DNA of 64,000 nt from Thermoplasmatota archaeon (GTDB lineage: Archaea; Thermoplasmatota; Penumbrarchaeia; JASLWR01). The number at the start of each line of letters is the position of its first letter. Within the stretch, counting starts at the first letter, position 1. The position numbers were made by a program, and so were the translations under genes. The stretch covers positions 1 to 64,000 of the forward strand of contig JASLWR010000012.1 of NCBI GenBank assembly GCA_030740765.1, in the 5' to 3' direction. The notes beneath the pieces were generated by a model, which worked only from the letters and a program-made list of their open reading frames with translations, was not told where the DNA came from and did no database searches. Shown here one piece after another: positions 63,097 through 64,000 of this stretch.

Positions 63097-63846
63097 CTAC
63101 TTTTCCTCAGCTCCCGCCTCGCCGCCTTCATCCTTCGACTGCTTCTCATCATTCGCTGGATTGCCTTGTTCTCCCTGCTGAAGCTCATCTGCGATCTGCT
63201 CGCCTTCTTCCCCTTTCTGTGACTCATCAATGGTGGAGTCGACTTCTTCCCCCTTCTGCGTTTCATTATTCGATTGTTTCTCTTCTATCACCTGCTGCCC
63301 TTCATCCCCCGGTTCTTCTTTTACTTCCCCCACCGGGACCTCATCGTCCTTCATTCCCATTTTCTCCCGCAGCCAATTCTTTATACCCTCTCTCGTTGAG
63401 GTCCCGATGCCGAAATATTCCGGGAATTTCGACGAAGTCGTGAGTATCTTCGTATGACCGCTTCGCTTACGGTGTATCAATTCCAGCTTCTTCAGATTCT
63501 TGACCTCTACGTAGATCCGCGTCCCCATCAGGTGTACCAAGGTACTCTGTTTTACCGGTTGATGATAAGCGATATAGGCCAGCGTCTTTAAAAGTTTGGG
63601 AGGGATCTTCGTCCGCACGAATCGGCTGGTGTTACCCACATATTCCCTTTTTACCTGCAGGCAGTATTTGCTGCCTACCTTGGCTACTTCGAGAGCCGTA
63701 TTTCTCTTGCCGTAAAATCCCTTGAGCTTCTTAATGTATTTACGCACGGTCTGCGGCTCCAGGTCCAGTGCTTCTCCCAATTCCTTTAGAGAAAAGGGCC
63801 TGCCTGATGAGAACAATAAAGCTTCAACGAGAAGTATCTCATCCAC
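63097..63846 (-). CDS. scpB: Segregation and condensation protein B, tail frameshifted
   Basis: ScpB, the winged-helix partner of the SMC-ScpA complex in chromosome organisation. Residues 1-170 form two winged-helix domains (LLVEALLFSSGRPFSLKELGEAL ... LAYIAYHQPVKQSTLVHLMG). After about 180 comes a long Glu/Gln-rich tail with imperfect repeats (ESQKGEEGEQ-like). The frame stops at 63097. If one A is added to the run at about 63102-63105, it continues for about 93 more residues to a stop at 62819 (ELLKEMVELGGFSELTELSV, then DDSDFSSSTGNDSES). This suggests a frameshift or a sequencing error in the tail. The start is GTG at 63846, directly after scpA. Confidence 0.85.
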   Translation of the reverse strand: MDEILLVEALLFSSGRPFSLKELGEALDLEPQTVRKYIKKLKGFYGKRNTALEVAKVGSKYCLQVKREYVGNTSRFVRTKIPPKLLKTLAYIAYHQPVKQSTLVHLMGTRIYVEVKNLKKLELIHRKRSGHTKILTTSSKFPEYFGIGTSTREGIKNWLREKMGMKDDEVPVGEVKEEPGDEGQQVIEEKQSNNETQKGEEVDSTIDESQKGEEGEQIADELQQGEQGNPANDEKQSKDEGGEAGAEEK

Positions 63847-63857
63847 CTTTCTTCACC

Positions 63858-64000
63858 CTAGTTACTGTGTTTTCGCATCAAATTCCGTACGTAAATATCC
63901 CCGTAAGGGAAGTTCTTCTGCCACATGGATATCTTTTTCCTGTGCGCGAGATGAACCGTTGATATAAGCGTGGTGATGACGTCCATCCGGTCATGGTAAT
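63858..64000 (-). CDS. scpA: Segregation and condensation protein A, C-terminal end
   Basis: The last 46 residues of ScpA enter from the window edge on the minus strand and stop at 63858. The sequence DRMDVITTLISTVHLAHRKK, then MWQKNFPYGDIYVRNLM, fits the C-terminal winged helix of ScpA (kleisin), which binds the SMC head. scpB begins 11 bases later, the usual gene order. The N-terminus lies outside the window. Confidence 0.8.
   Translation of the reverse strand, partial: YHDRMDVITTLISTVHLAHRKKISMWQKNFPYGDIYVRNLMRKHSN

Overview
This window comes from an archaeon, most likely a euryarchaeote of the Thermoplasmatota kind. The evidence is an archaeal family D DNA polymerase large subunit, Spt5, Alba, archaeal L10/L12 stalk proteins with the shared acidic C-terminal tail, SecE, FtsZ, a PAC2-type protein, and TATA-like boxes combined with Shine-Dalgarno sites of the GGAGGTGATC type. 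No methanogenesis gene is present. The lineage is an inference from gene content only.

Layout. 0-8.8 kb: a partial small membrane protein, an RCK potassium channel, a DUF234-type ATPase, and a nucleotide-sugar group (DegT/WbpE-like aminotransferase, WbpD-like acetyltransferase, WbpB-like dehydrogenase). Set among these is a secreted glycosidase-like/fibronectin-III protein broken by a frameshift. 8.8-12.8 kb: a beta-helix/PKD surface protein. 13.3-18.3 kb: a three-gene NAD-dependent formate dehydrogenase operon (NuoE-like, NuoF-like, molybdopterin catalytic subunit). 18.3-26.3 kb: a loose accessory stretch with a PD-(D/E)XK-like nuclease, an AbrB-type regulator with a zinc ribbon, an AAA/DUF4143 ATPase, a putative antitoxin-like protein and structured intergenic DNA; acetyl-CoA synthetase also lies here. 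26.3-41.6 kb: GlmS and a GlmU-like enzyme, a DUF3786 protein, CysRS, a membrane-anchored Ntn-hydrolase-like protein, PolD DP2 carrying an intein, and methylmalonyl-CoA epimerase plus mutase. 42-50.7 kb: one 2913-codon gene for a giant surface protein whose cytoplasmic part is a PEP-synthase/PPDK-type ATP-binding domain followed by two zinc ribbons and an acidic tail. 50.7-64 kb: a thioredoxin-like membrane protein, tRNA-Gly, Alba, an NfeD/stomatin pair, the cluster ftsZ-secE-spt5-rpl11-rpl1-rpl10-rpl12, a glycosyltransferase, a DUF47/PhoU-like protein, a PAC2 protein, scpB and partial scpA.

How the genes fit together. Formate oxidation to NADH, AMP-forming acetate activation and the methylmalonyl-CoA steps suggest a heterotroph handling formate, acetate and propionyl units. 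The amino-sugar genes sit beside large Asn-X-Ser/Thr-rich exported proteins, which fits N-glycan supply for a glycoprotein-rich surface. Two of the surface proteins share a cytoplasmic motif just inside the membrane.

Main candidates for something undescribed: (1) the giant surface protein fused to a PEP-synthase-like ATP-binding domain; (2) a family of structured intergenic repeats, including two exact 77-nt units that start in the 3' end of tRNA-Gly, with stems that change together while loops stay conserved; (3) a second two-hairpin element at 3.45 and 18.45 kb; (4) the shared tail motif EYExLYG.
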